64,000 nt of DNA from Salipaludibacillus sp. CUR1 (GTDB lineage Bacteria; Bacillota; Bacilli; Bacillales; Salisediminibacteriaceae): the NCBI RefSeq assembly GCF_021028955.1, contig NZ_JAIWPE010000025.1, forward strand, positions 1 to 64,000, in the 5' to 3' direction. The notes under the pieces were generated by a model. The model saw only the letters and a program-made list of their open reading frames with translations. It searched no databases and was not told the origin of the DNA. Below, in pieces: positions 26,642-34,888 of this stretch. The position numbers and the translations under genes were made by a program. How positions within the stretch are numbered: position 1 is the stretch's first letter; every line of letters begins with the position of its first letter.

Positions 26642-27754
26642 TTAGGCAATCGCAACCAAGCGAATGCCTTCATTTTTGATGTTTCGTGCGGCATTGACGT
26701 CTCTATCGATCGTTAGCCCGCACGAACAAGCGTAGGTTCGAAGGGTAATCGGCATCGGCTGCGTGTTGCCACAACACGAACAGGTTTTCGTAGACGGAAA
26801 CCATTTGTCGATCTTAATGAGTTGCTTCCCCTGCTCTTTTAGTTTGTAGGCTAAAAAAGAAGTGAACATTCCCCAACCGTTATCCGCAACACTTTTGCCA
26901 AACTTCAAGACTTGTGACATGGCTTTCATGTCTAAATCTTCAATAATAACGGCATCATATATAGTCGCCAACTCTTTGGATTTGTGGTGAAGAAAGTTTT
27001 TGCGTTGATTAGCGACCTTCTCTTGAATGTTGGCAACTCGAATGCGTTGTTTATTCCAGTTGGCAGAGCCTTTCGCTTTGCGTGACAGTTTGCGTTGTTC
27101 CTGAGCCAATTTATTGAGCATTTGACGATAAAAGCGAGGGTAATTGGCTTTCTTACCTTCACTATCGACAAATAGTCCATTCATCGCAAAATCCAATCCA
27201 ACAACGTTTTCAATTTTTTTGCTTTCAATCTCTTTCTCATACTCTGTCAGAATAGATATATAATACTTGCCCAATGCTGTCATTGATAGTGTGCAAGATT
27301 TAACGACATATTCCGAAGGAATCATTCGATGCTGTTTGATTTTGACCATTTTGAGCTTCGGTAATTTGATATGACCATCCAACAGTTGAATGTTCCCATT
27401 CACGACATTCGTTGTATAGCTTTGTTTGTGTCGTTTGCTTTTGAACTTCGGAAACTTGGCGTTGCCTTTGAAAAAGGCTTTATATGCTTTATCCAAGTTT
27501 AGTTGAGCATTGGCTAACGATAATGAGTCTAATTCTTTCAACCACTCAAACTCACTTTTATACTTGGCAGGAGTAGGATGTTTCACTTTTTTCAACGCTT
27601 CCTTATCATCCTTCAGTAACTCATAAGTCGCCTGTCGTTCCGCTAACATGTTGTTGTACACAAAGCGAACGCAACCGAAGGTTTTGCGAATAATCGATGC
27701 CTGTTCGTCTGTTGGATACAAACGAAACTTGTATGCTTTGTTTCGTTTCACCAT
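26642..27754 (-). CDS. tnpB: RNA-guided endonuclease TnpB (IS605 family)
   Basis: 370 aa, ancestor-type relative of Cas12. N-terminal helical domain YKFRLYPTDEQ, then a RuvC fold with the DED triad complete: Asp188 (VGLDFAMNG), Glu272 (VIIEDLDM), Asp352 (IDRDVNAARN). A zinc-finger pattern CSCCGN ... CSCG sits between the last two. It should be an active nuclease. The ATG at 27754 follows GAGGTG; it begins 12 bp after the tnpA stop codon. Confidence 0.93.
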   Translation of the reverse strand: MVKRNKAYKFRLYPTDEQASIIRKTFGCVRFVYNNMLAERQATYELLKDDKEALKKVKHPTPAKYKSEFEWLKELDSLSLANAQLNLDKAYKAFFKGNAKFPKFKSKRHKQSYTTNVVNGNIQLLDGHIKLPKLKMVKIKQHRMIPSEYVVKSCTLSMTALGKYYISILTEYEKEIESKKIENVVGLDFAMNGLFVDSEGKKANYPRFYRQMLNKLAQEQRKLSRKAKGSANWNKQRIRVANIQEKVANQRKNFLHHKSKELATIYDAVIIEDLDMKAMSQVLKFGKSVADNGWGMFTSFLAYKLKEQGKQLIKIDKWFPSTKTCSCCGNTQPMPITLRTYACSCGLTIDRDVNAARNIKNEGIRLVAIA

Positions 27755-27765
27755 ATTCAATCACC

Positions 27766-28164
27766 TCAATTCATCCCTTGGTTTTCAATGAATTTTTTCA
27801 CCACTTCAATAGGTGAACCACCAGTGGTCAACAAACAAAAACTTCTCGACCAAAACATTTCTTTCCAAAGCTTCTTCCGAACGAGAGGGAACTCTTTTTT
27901 GATAAGTCTTGAACTGGCACTTTTGTATGCGTTGATGAATTTAGATAATTCTGTATTAGGGTGGGCTTTGAACAAAATATGAACGTGCTCACTGTCGTGA
28001 TTCCATTCCATCAATGTGATGTTGTATTTTTCACCCAAGGACACAAATTTATCTTTCGCATAGTCTGAAATCATCTCATCAATGACATTTCTTCTGTATT
28101 TCACAACTAAAACAAGGTGGTAATACATTAAGAATACTGAATGGTTATTACTATCTAATTTCAT
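27766..28164 (-). CDS. tnpA: IS200/IS605 HUH transposase TnpA with Tyr-to-Phe at the catalytic position
   Basis: 132 aa. The HUH motif is present as His60-Val-His62 (HVHILF). In this family the nucleophilic Tyr lies near the C-terminus in a KKYIENQ-type helix; here the codon is TTC, giving KKFIENQ with Phe125. The reading frame is otherwise intact and the protein has normal length, so the element is probably unable to move by itself. The ATG at 28164 matches the family N-terminus (MKLDSNNHSVFLMYYH); an in-frame GTG at 28182 is an alternative start. Confidence 0.88.
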   Translation of the reverse strand: MKLDSNNHSVFLMYYHLVLVVKYRRNVIDEMISDYAKDKFVSLGEKYNITLMEWNHDSEHVHILFKAHPNTELSKFINAYKSASSRLIKKEFPLVRKKLWKEMFWSRSFCLLTTGGSPIEVVKKFIENQGMN

Positions 28165-28229
28165 TGTTATATCAGTCCTCACACATTATAAGACTGATAA
28201 TATCAAATCACAGTGAAAAACAAAAGCCT

Positions 28230-28317
28230 TTGGGCTTTCGCCCAACCGAAATTCATCTCCCCCTTACCGTTGGTGCTGTCGCACCTTCACACGCTTGAAG
28301 AGGGAGACTTCTTTCGG
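28230..28317 (-). ncRNA. Structured left-end region of the IS605 element
   Basis: Two structures: a hairpin TTGGGC-GAAA-GCCCAA (28230-28245, minus strand) and a three-way junction (28246-28317) closed by CCGAAA/TTTCGG and TCTCCC/GGGAGA, enclosing CTTCA/TGAAG and GGTGC/GCACC hairpins. The first suits the subterminal hairpin recognised by TnpA. The second may belong to this element, to the end of another one, or to a structured RNA. Confidence 0.55.
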
Positions 28318-28324
28318 AATTGCG

Positions 28325-28828
28325 TTAAACCGGAGCCGGGTCGCTTATAAGGGACTGATTTATTTTGGCAGTAAACCCCTTTATTGCTTTCTCATCAAAC
28401 GTCGATTGATCTTCAGTCACCTTCGCTGCTTTTTTAATCATAAGTTTTTCAAAGTAAGACATTCTGGAAAAGATCAGTTCTCCGCCGAATAATCCACAAG
28501 CAGAAGCATGGCTTCTAAGACGGTTCGGGAAACTGGCTTCGAACTGTTTTTGCCTCTCCTCCCCTTCATGCATACAGCACAAATAAAGAGCCAGTGTCTT
28601 TGTAAGGAGCAAATCTTCATTAGACATTAAAAAACGGCGCATTTTTCTTGGAATCTGGCCGATGTGTATAGACGTGCCGATCACTATGACATCGAACCCA
28701 TCTAAGGAAGGTACTTTTTCTTTCTTAATATTTACCAGGGTCATTTCAAGATTAACGTGTGAACTTACGTATTCTGCGGCTTTTTCTGTTGTTCCGTGAC
28801 TGGTGGAAAATATAATGAGCCCTTTCAT
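28325..28828 (-). CDS. Flavodoxin-domain protein (HemG/protoporphyrinogen oxidase-like)
   Basis: 167 aa. The FMN phosphate-binding loop is STSHGTTEKAA near the N-terminus, and IVIGTSIHIGQIPRKMRRFL corresponds to the second FMN loop of the Flavodoxin_5 group, which includes HemG. It transfers electrons with FMN; the partner is unknown. The ATG at 28828 has GGGGAG eight bases upstream. The stop codon lies 8 bp from the IS605 left-end structure. Confidence 0.78.
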   Translation of the reverse strand: MKGLIIFSTSHGTTEKAAEYVSSHVNLEMTLVNIKKEKVPSLDGFDVIVIGTSIHIGQIPRKMRRFLMSNEDLLLTKTLALYLCCMHEGEERQKQFEASFPNRLRSHASACGLFGGELIFSRMSYFEKLMIKKAAKVTEDQSTFDEKAIKGFTAKINQSLISDPAPV

Positions 28829-28959
28829 CCACTCCACTCCCCTTCAATCAGCCGGCTTAAAACCGGCTTATTAATTCCATTATCTTTCTTTTTTAAATAA
28901 AAGAAACGGATAAAAGTGAGAAAATAATGACAATGCAATGAGGGGGCAGAATGAAGGAA

Positions 28960-28988
28960 GCCCTGCAAATACGCTGAATTTGCAGGGC
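28960..28988 (-). terminator. Hairpin after the DUF2187 gene
   Basis: 11-bp perfect stem GCCCTGCAAAT/ATTTGCAGGGC; on the minus strand it is followed by TTCCTTC, a weak T-tract. It directly follows the gene at 28995. Confidence 0.7.
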
Positions 28989-28994
28989 TGTTAA

Positions 28995-29192
28995 TTAATT
29001 TCCGGCTGTCTTATACTCTGAATGCTTTAAGACTGTACGGGGTTTACTACCGTCTTCCTCTTTCATATCGAGTTCCACTGAGATGGAATTCGTATAAGCA
29101 GAAATAACTTTTGCCTTCTTTCCTTTATATTCACCGGCCACGACTTCGACAGTGTCACCGGAGTTTAATAACGGCTCTTCTTGTTCTGCCAT
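28995..29192 (-). CDS. KOW-like DUF2187 family protein
   Basis: 65 aa, a small beta-barrel: SGDTVEVVAGEYKGKKAKV, then SISVELDM and a C-terminal TVLKHSEYK, similar to B. subtilis YkvS-type DUF2187 proteins. KOW-like folds often contact RNA or ribosomal proteins, but no function is established. The ATG at 29192 follows GAAGGAGG. Confidence 0.7.
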   Translation of the reverse strand: MAEQEEPLLNSGDTVEVVAGEYKGKKAKVISAYTNSISVELDMKEEDGSKPRTVLKHSEYKTAGN

Positions 29193-29297
29193 GCATAATC
29201 CTCCTTCGCTGTTAGATATCATTTAAATTAAAAGTAATTGCTACCGAAAGTGATAATAACCCTTGTTCAGCTTAAGGTCAAGAGATTTCACCAACTT

Positions 29298-29633
29298 TTA
29301 AGTTCTTGAACTGGAAATGGTCATGGCGTCAAGATTAATTTTCGCTCCTACTTTTTTTAAAAAATCAAGACCGAGGACACCTTCTTCATGAACATCCGAA
29401 ATTATTACCGGAAACTGGCTGACTTTCAACGGCCCGACGCTAAGTGAATCCATCTCTTCCTGCTGGTTTATATCCAGCTTTTCAATACCGAGTTTTAAAG
29501 CGAGCTGTTCAGAGATCACTGTTTGAGGCGCACTTGTGTCAATCATCATTCGTTCGATCGTTTGCACTTTACCTTGAAATTTAAAGCGCGTCTCCGTATA
29601 GAGCTGTCCATTAACAAAATCGATTCTTTTCAT
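29298..29633 (-). CDS. Single-domain retropepsin-like aspartyl protease
   Basis: 112 aa. It carries the half-site of pepsin/retropepsin proteases: MMIDTSAPQTVIS (Asp-Thr-Ser replacing the common Asp-Thr-Gly) and the GVLGLDFLKKVGAKI strand-turn that closes the fold. Such proteins dimerise to make one active site. No signal peptide. The ATG at 29633 has AAAGGTG six bases upstream. Substrate unknown. Confidence 0.7.
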   Translation of the reverse strand: MKRIDFVNGQLYTETRFKFQGKVQTIERMMIDTSAPQTVISEQLALKLGIEKLDINQQEEMDSLSVGPLKVSQFPVIISDVHEEGVLGLDFLKKVGAKINLDAMTISSSRT

Positions 29634-29717
29634 ATCTATCACCTTTTCAGAAAATTCTGTTTCCGCTTTTATTTTAACATGGTTTCAGTAAGAAGCTACC
29701 AGATCGGACGGGAAATT

Positions 29718-30158
29718 TTATATTTCGACCCACTCGGCTTTATCTCCCGTACTGATTTCCCCGCCTTTAACGACTACTCCGTATGCGCCGCCTTTCCAGT
29801 TTTCATACATCGCGTCTTTGAGCCCGGGAAGGGCTTCATCCATCCGTTCACACGGTTTCGTTTCCCCGTAAATTTTTATCATTGTTCTGCCGATCTGCAG
29901 ATGTCTGCCGCGGGATTTTTCAAGGTTAATTCCTTTAAGCATTAGATTTGCACGCCGGGCAGAAGGGTCCAGGTCAGCATTGAGCTGATCCATAAGTTCC
30001 GACCAGACGTTTTCATCTATGAGGGTTACCTGCCTTTTGCCCCCCTGGTCTTTATTTGTATGTAAGCCCCGGTTTTCAATTAATGTCCCTTTGTCCACTG
30101 GATCCATTGGACCCCGGGCCATTCTTTTTATCCAAATTGCCCTTAATTCACCTGCCAT
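29718..30158 (-). CDS. MOSC-domain protein
   Basis: 146 aa, a single MOSC domain: RRANLMLKGINLEKSRGRHL, then IYGETKPCERMDEALPGL with the conserved Cys that in relatives holds a molybdenum cofactor sulfur, and GAYGVVVKGGEISTGD. MOSC proteins carry or use the sulfurated molybdenum cofactor or reduce N-hydroxylated compounds. GGAGGATG precedes the ATG. No molybdenum genes are nearby. Confidence 0.85.
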   Translation of the reverse strand: MAGELRAIWIKRMARGPMDPVDKGTLIENRGLHTNKDQGGKRQVTLIDENVWSELMDQLNADLDPSARRANLMLKGINLEKSRGRHLQIGRTMIKIYGETKPCERMDEALPGLKDAMYENWKGGAYGVVVKGGEISTGDKAEWVEI

Positions 30159-30270
30159 GGCTCATCCTCCAATTACCCGTTTTTTTTGTATTCCAATCTA
30201 CTTAATAATAAAATAGAAAGGACTCTTCATCAATCACTGATAACATAATTTAAACAGAGGTGGATCTGAA

Positions 30271-31413
30271 TTGAATATACGCCTGTTATTAAGCTTAGGT
30301 TTTTTTATATTAACTTACACAGCCTTAAATGGCTATATCGGCTGGAATATATACAAATTTCTTGAAGCGGCCTGGGGCTATAACCGGCCATGGACACTTG
30401 CCATACTTATCGGGCTCCTGTCATACGCTTATATGTTAGGCTACCGTCTAAAAACTTTTCCAATGCTTAAAAACATCGGTTCTTGCTGGATGGCCTTTTT
30501 CCACTTCGCTATTTTTATCTTTCCTGTTGTTAACCTCGTTGTCTGGCTCCTCGGTTTTGCAGGCCTATCAGGTGAAGGGGTTATTGTAACTGCGGGTTAT
30601 GCCACATTAATACTGTTTTTAGTTTATACAGGAACAGGGCTGTTTAATGCTTATATGCCTTCCATTAAAGAATACAAACTCACTGTAGAGCATCCCCAGG
30701 CACCTGACCGCACTCTGCGTATAGCTGTGGCGTCGGACATGCATTTCGGCGGCCTGTCAGGTAAAAAGCATGCTGAAAGGCTTGTCAGCACCATCAACCG
30801 GATGAATGCGGACCTGATTTTGTTTCCCGGTGATTTAGTTGACGATGACCCTGACTTGTTTAAAGAAAAAAAGATGGACAGAACCCTTAAAAAGTTAAAC
30901 GCCCGCCTCGGCATTTACGCTGTACTCGGTAACCATGAATATTACGGAGGAAAGATTGATGAGCTGACGAGGATCATGGACGAGGCAGGAGTAAAAATAC
31001 TGAAAGACGAGATCATTAAATTGGACAGTAACGCTTATATTATCGGCCGTAAAGATAAAACAGACCGCAACCGCCTCCCGGCAGGGGATCTGCTTGATGC
31101 TGCCGGAAACGATCTTCCAAAGCTTATTATGGACCACCAGCCTGCTGACATCCAGCCAATTAAAGAAAACTACGCCGATATGCTGTTTTGCGGTCACACA
31201 CACAAGGGACAGATCTTTCCCTATCAGTGGATTACCAGTAGACTGTTCGACGTCGATTACGGATATAAACAGATGGACCAGCTTCATGTCTTTGTATCAT
31301 CAGGATTCGGATTCTGGGGGCCGCCGGTCAGAATCGGCAGCCGGTCAGAAGTTATGAAAGTTGACGTGACCTTTACCGGTTCTCAGAATTATTATTCTGA
31401 AAAGAAAACGTAA
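30271..31413 (+). CDS. Membrane-anchored metallophosphoesterase (YaeI/YkuE-like)
   Basis: 380 aa. Three to four N-terminal transmembrane helices (about 1-125) precede a calcineurin-like phosphoesterase domain with all metal motifs: SDMHFG, GDLVDD, GNHEYY, MDHQP and GHTHKGQ. Relatives include YaeI/YkuE-type phosphodiesterases. The start is TTG at 30271 behind GAGGTGG. The last 41 bp overlap the convergent topB gene. Confidence 0.85.
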   Translation: MNIRLLLSLGFFILTYTALNGYIGWNIYKFLEAAWGYNRPWTLAILIGLLSYAYMLGYRLKTFPMLKNIGSCWMAFFHFAIFIFPVVNLVVWLLGFAGLSGEGVIVTAGYATLILFLVYTGTGLFNAYMPSIKEYKLTVEHPQAPDRTLRIAVASDMHFGGLSGKKHAERLVSTINRMNADLILFPGDLVDDDPDLFKEKKMDRTLKKLNARLGIYAVLGNHEYYGGKIDELTRIMDEAGVKILKDEIIKLDSNAYIIGRKDKTDRNRLPAGDLLDAAGNDLPKLIMDHQPADIQPIKENYADMLFCGHTHKGQIFPYQWITSRLFDVDYGYKQMDQLHVFVSSGFGFWGPPVRIGSRSEVMKVDVTFTGSQNYYSEKKT

Positions 31414-33556
31414 GCTTATTTTGGCCGCCTTCCCAGACCAGTGACGCATCAAAGGTTTTTCCATTGTTCTGAAATCCTTTAATGACGTCTGTCTTTCCAT
31501 TCTTAAGTAATTTCTTCATTTGGGCACCGCTAATGGGCCGGCTTAAAATTCTCTTAGATACGGTAAACGGACATTTTGACTTTCTGTAGTTGGCGCATCC
31601 GTAAAAATTTCCTTTATCAATTACTTTACCGTTGCATTGTGGACAGCCACCTAGGCTTTCGGCTTTTCCCTTATACCTTTTTCCCTTTCTTGAAGAGATA
31701 ATATCACCCAGAATTTCAGGATTGAAACTCCACGCGGACGACCGCTGTTTCGCATCTTCTATGATTGAGGAAGACAGGGCTTTCGCCTGCTCTAAAAACC
31801 GGTTCATATCTGCCTTCCCCTGTCCAATTTCAGCGAGTCGCTGCTCCCATTTAGCAGTCATTTCAGGGGAAGCAAGAATAGATTCACCAACGGCCTGGAT
31901 GAGTGTTTTTCCTTTTTCCGTCGCATACACCTGGTTTTTAGTGACATGAATGTAGCCGCGGTCTTTTAATACACCAATAATCCCTGCCCGTGTCGCTTCG
32001 GTGCCGAGCCCTTCTGTCTCTTTCATGACTTTAATTAAACTCTCATCATCAATATGTTTTCCTGCTGTTTTCATAAGAGTGATTAAGTCACCCTCTGTAT
32101 ACCTTTTTGGCGGCTGAGTTTTGCTTTCTTTAGAAAAAGCCTCTTTTACGAATCCTCTCTCACCTTCTGCTAATACAGGAAGGGTTTTCTCTTCACCGCT
32201 TGCTTCTTTGGAGGCAGGAATAACTTTTCTCCAACCTTCATCAATTACCTGCTTGCCTTTTGAACGAAAGGCTGCTCTTTCGTCAACAAGGGTGTCGATT
32301 GTTGTGTAATTCATTTTGCAAGGGTGATGATGTGCCGCAATCAGCCGTTCTGCAATCATACGGTAAATATTTTTCTCTTCAGCCGGCAAGGTGTCAGGTG
32401 AGACCACCTGTTCAGTAGGTATGATGGCATAATGGTCTTTCACTTTTTTGTCGTTAACGTATCTTTTAGAAGATAGGAGTGATGAAACCGGCAAAGGAAA
32501 AAACGGCTTAAATTCCGCCATTTCTGAAAATTTATCCAGAAGACCAGGAAACATCGCCGCTTCTTCTTTTGTCACAAAGCTGGAGTCCGTTCTAGGGTAG
32601 GAAACGTACCCTTTTACATAAAGTTTTTGGGCAATATCCAGTGTTTTCTTTGGTGAATATTTAAATCTTTTATTAGCAGCCGCCTGTAAGGCAGATAAAT
32701 TAAATAAATAAGGGGGATGAATCACTTTTTCTTTTGTATGGACCCCTGTCACTCTGGCGTGTTTTCCTTTACAGAAATGAGCAATTTTATCAGCTGTTTC
32801 AGGTGTATCGAGCCGCGTTTCCCCTTCTTTATGCCAAATCCCTTCATATAATTTCCCTTCTACTGAAAAAACAGCTTTCACTTCCCAGAAAGGTTCTGGT
32901 TTAAAAATCTCAATTTCCTCTTCTCTTTTAACTATTAAAGCAAGCGTTGGTGTCTGTACTCTTCCTGTAGAGAAAACATCTTGTGCTCCTTTTTGCTGAA
33001 GAAGAAGAGTGTAGGCTCTTGATGCGTTCATTCCTACCAGCCAGTCAGCGTATGCTCTGCTAATCGCTTCGTGGAATAGCGGCCTTGTGTCTTCTTCGTT
33101 CTTTAACTGTTCGAACCCCTTCGTAACGGCTTTGGGCGTAAGCGAGGAGATCCAGAGCCTTTTTAAAGGTTTTTTATTATGTGCCTGCTGCAGCACGAGG
33201 CGCACAATCGCTTCCCCTTCCCGTCCTGCATCCCCGGCAATAATCACCTCAGAAGTTTCAGGACGGTGGACAAATTCTTTTATGACTTTGAAAGCTTTCC
33301 ATTTGGTTTTACTGACACGGTATTTAAACTCAGGAGGTACGATCGGCAGGGTTTCGAGCTGCCACTTTTTCCATTTCTGAGTATATTCCTCCGGGGGTAC
33401 GAGCTCACAAAGATGGCCGACCGCCCACGTAACGGCTGCCCCTTCCGGAAAAAGCGGGCATGACTTTATTGCGATATACTCTTTTTTTCTGCTCGAAGGA
33501 AAAGGCGCAGCAAGTTTCGCTGCCTGGTCAGGCTTCTCAGCGATGATTAACTTCAT
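31373..33556 (-). CDS. topB: DNA topoisomerase III
   Basis: 727 aa, type IA topoisomerase. Toprim domain with Glu7 (IIAEKP) and AGDAGREGEAI; active-site Tyr in GYVSYPRTDSS at about residue 319; DVFSTGRVQTPTLAL and GLGTEATRAGI motifs; one C-terminal four-cysteine zinc ribbon (CPQCNGK ... CANYRKSKCPF). It decatenates and relaxes underwound DNA. AGGTG precedes the ATG. Its 3' end overlaps the convergent metallophosphoesterase gene. Confidence 0.94.
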   Translation of the reverse strand: MKLIIAEKPDQAAKLAAPFPSSRKKEYIAIKSCPLFPEGAAVTWAVGHLCELVPPEEYTQKWKKWQLETLPIVPPEFKYRVSKTKWKAFKVIKEFVHRPETSEVIIAGDAGREGEAIVRLVLQQAHNKKPLKRLWISSLTPKAVTKGFEQLKNEEDTRPLFHEAISRAYADWLVGMNASRAYTLLLQQKGAQDVFSTGRVQTPTLALIVKREEEIEIFKPEPFWEVKAVFSVEGKLYEGIWHKEGETRLDTPETADKIAHFCKGKHARVTGVHTKEKVIHPPYLFNLSALQAAANKRFKYSPKKTLDIAQKLYVKGYVSYPRTDSSFVTKEEAAMFPGLLDKFSEMAEFKPFFPLPVSSLLSSKRYVNDKKVKDHYAIIPTEQVVSPDTLPAEEKNIYRMIAERLIAAHHHPCKMNYTTIDTLVDERAAFRSKGKQVIDEGWRKVIPASKEASGEEKTLPVLAEGERGFVKEAFSKESKTQPPKRYTEGDLITLMKTAGKHIDDESLIKVMKETEGLGTEATRAGIIGVLKDRGYIHVTKNQVYATEKGKTLIQAVGESILASPEMTAKWEQRLAEIGQGKADMNRFLEQAKALSSSIIEDAKQRSSAWSFNPEILGDIISSRKGKRYKGKAESLGGCPQCNGKVIDKGNFYGCANYRKSKCPFTVSKRILSRPISGAQMKKLLKNGKTDVIKGFQNNGKTFDASLVWEGGQNKLTFSFQNNNSENR

Positions 33557-33733
33557 GAATTATCACCTGTTTCTTGTTTTGTGGTATGTAAACTTTTGGA
33601 GGGAACAGAAGAGGTTGAAGGGGAACGTACGTTTTATTTTAGCACAGCCAGACCGGGAAAAGAAAGGAAAAAAGGTGTCAAAGAATTAAAATAAATTTCA
33701 CAAAACACGACCAAAGAATTCAAGTTAAATTCC
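33557..33733. other. Intergenic stretch upstream of topB
   Basis: No gene is supported here; a 60-codon minus-strand frame (33634-33816) runs into the repeat and lacks a ribosome binding site. It presumably holds the topB promoter. Confidence 0.4.
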
Positions 33734-33920
33734 TTTACTGGAGGATCTTCAGCCTTCGGGTCAGTTAGCTGAAGACAAGCCCCTGGGCAAGCGTCCGCCT
33801 GGCGGACTGAAATCACTGCTTTTTAGTTATTAAATTTAATCTCTTTTAAATACAAAATTAAAATCCGAAGAATATACTCTTCGGATCTAAATGGTTGCTA
33901 TTCTTTTTGTAACAGCCTCT
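33734..33920 (-). repeat. Dispersed modular repeat, shortened copy
   Basis: Read on the minus strand: a GAGGCTG-like end fused to ACAAAAAGAATAGCAA (33896-33920), a terminator hairpin, the perfect GTCCGCCAGGCGGAC hairpin (33793-33807), AGGGGCTTGTCTTCAGC, and CTGAAGATCC. Compared with the copies at 21.1 and 50.7 kb it lacks the far module and far end. It lies directly after the cvfB stop codon and provides that gene's terminator. Confidence 0.82.
33863..33886 (-). terminator. Terminator of cvfB, inside the repeat
   Basis: 9-bp stem ATCCGAAGA/TCTTCGGAT followed on the minus strand by TTTTAATTTTG. It occupies the same place in the repeat as different hairpins in other copies. Confidence 0.8.
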
Positions 33921-34781
33921 TCAATCTTCCTGCTCTTCCACCAGATACGTGTATCCGTCCGTCTGGGTCACTTTCTTCTCTTTTAACAGTTTTCCCATCG
34001 CCCGTTTAAAGGCTGCTTTGCTCAGGTTTAAAATTTCCCTGATATCCTCGGGTGAAGATTTGTCTGTCAAAGGAATTTTTCCGCCGTTTTCTTTTATGCG
34101 GGTCAAAAGGAGTTCGGCATCCTCATCGCGGCTCTCTAAAATGAGCGGTCTGAGTGAGATGTTAAGTGTGCCATCCTCCTTTACCGCAATGACTCTTCCT
34201 TTCACCCATTGGCCCAGGCGGGGCTCCTCTTTTCTTTCCGTGTGGTGAATAAATCCTCTGTATCCTTCTTCTGTAATAATGAAGGAACCGATTTTAGCGG
34301 CTTTGTACACATGCCCGCTTGCCGGCTGATTCATAAGCTCTTTCGGAGCCCGGTCTCTTTCCTGATCAATAATTTCTTCTGTGACCGGTTTAGCCGTCAA
34401 CTTTCCCCTCCGGTCATGGTCAAGACGCACAAAAAGATGGTCTCCCCGCTTCGGCCATACTGACGTATGAAGCGGCAAATCATCTTTTGAGACGAGCACG
34501 TCTTTCGGAAGGCCGATATGGATAAATACCCCAAGCCTGTCAACCACATCTGCCACTTCCACCCAGCCGTAAGAATCAAGGCTCACGTCGGGAAGAGTGG
34601 AGGAGGCAGTTAACTGGCCTTTTTTGTCCTCGTAAAGAAAAACAGTCACTTTATCACCTGAATTCAGCGCATCAGAGCCTCTTTCTTTGGGGAGACGCAC
34701 GTCATTTTCCAGAATATAAGTTGTCTTCTCATCTTTTTTTACGGGTAATTCAACGATCGTTCCAGGTTTTAAATGGCTCAT
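33921..34781 (-). CDS. cvfB: S1-domain RNA-binding protein CvfB (YitL)
   Basis: 286 aa. Multiple S1-like OB folds: LDSYGWVEVADVVDRLGVFIHIGLPKD and SFIITEEGYRGFIHHTE ... GRVIAVKEDGTLNISLRP, followed by a C-terminal winged-helix (NLSKAAFKRAMGKLLKEKKV). This is the CvfB/YitL architecture, an RNA-binding protein that affects virulence gene expression in Staphylococcus. The ATG at 34781 has AGGTAGG six bases upstream; an ATG at 34787 is the alternative. Confidence 0.88.
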   Translation of the reverse strand: MSHLKPGTIVELPVKKDEKTTYILENDVRLPKERGSDALNSGDKVTVFLYEDKKGQLTASSTLPDVSLDSYGWVEVADVVDRLGVFIHIGLPKDVLVSKDDLPLHTSVWPKRGDHLFVRLDHDRRGKLTAKPVTEEIIDQERDRAPKELMNQPASGHVYKAAKIGSFIITEEGYRGFIHHTERKEEPRLGQWVKGRVIAVKEDGTLNISLRPLILESRDEDAELLLTRIKENGGKIPLTDKSSPEDIREILNLSKAAFKRAMGKLLKEKKVTQTDGYTYLVEEQED

Positions 34782-34849
34782 ATTCATCCTACCTGCTTTC
34801 CTAATATAGTCATTAACACTTTTCCCATTTTAAACGATCTGGAGACATT

Positions 34850-34881
34850 AAAAAAGAGGAAAGCCCGGCTCTCCTCTTTTT
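34850..34881 (-). terminator. Terminator of ilvA
   Basis: Stem AAAAGAGGA/TCCTCTTTT with inner GCC/GGC pairing and T-tract on the minus strand, 8 bp after the ilvA stop. Confidence 0.88.
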
Positions 34882-34888
34882 GCGCCGA

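Larger units (their letters stand above)
26513..28317 (-). mobile_element. IS200/IS605-family insertion sequence (tnpA + tnpB)
   Basis: About 1.8 kb, transcribed on the minus strand: left-end structures (28230-28317), tnpA, tnpB, and a right end with hairpin CCCCCACTT/AAGTGGTGGG (26521-26560) ending near GTAGTTCAC (about 26513-26521). There are no target duplications or terminal inverted repeats, as expected for single-strand HUH transposition. The exact left boundary is uncertain: it may be at the TTGGGC/GCCCAA hairpin or include the three-way-junction structure up to 28317. The element lies between a transporter and a flavodoxin gene without disrupting either. Confidence 0.88.

Noticed and set aside
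33634-33816. Minus-strand 60-codon frame.
   Set aside because: Overlaps the repeat core and lacks a start signal.
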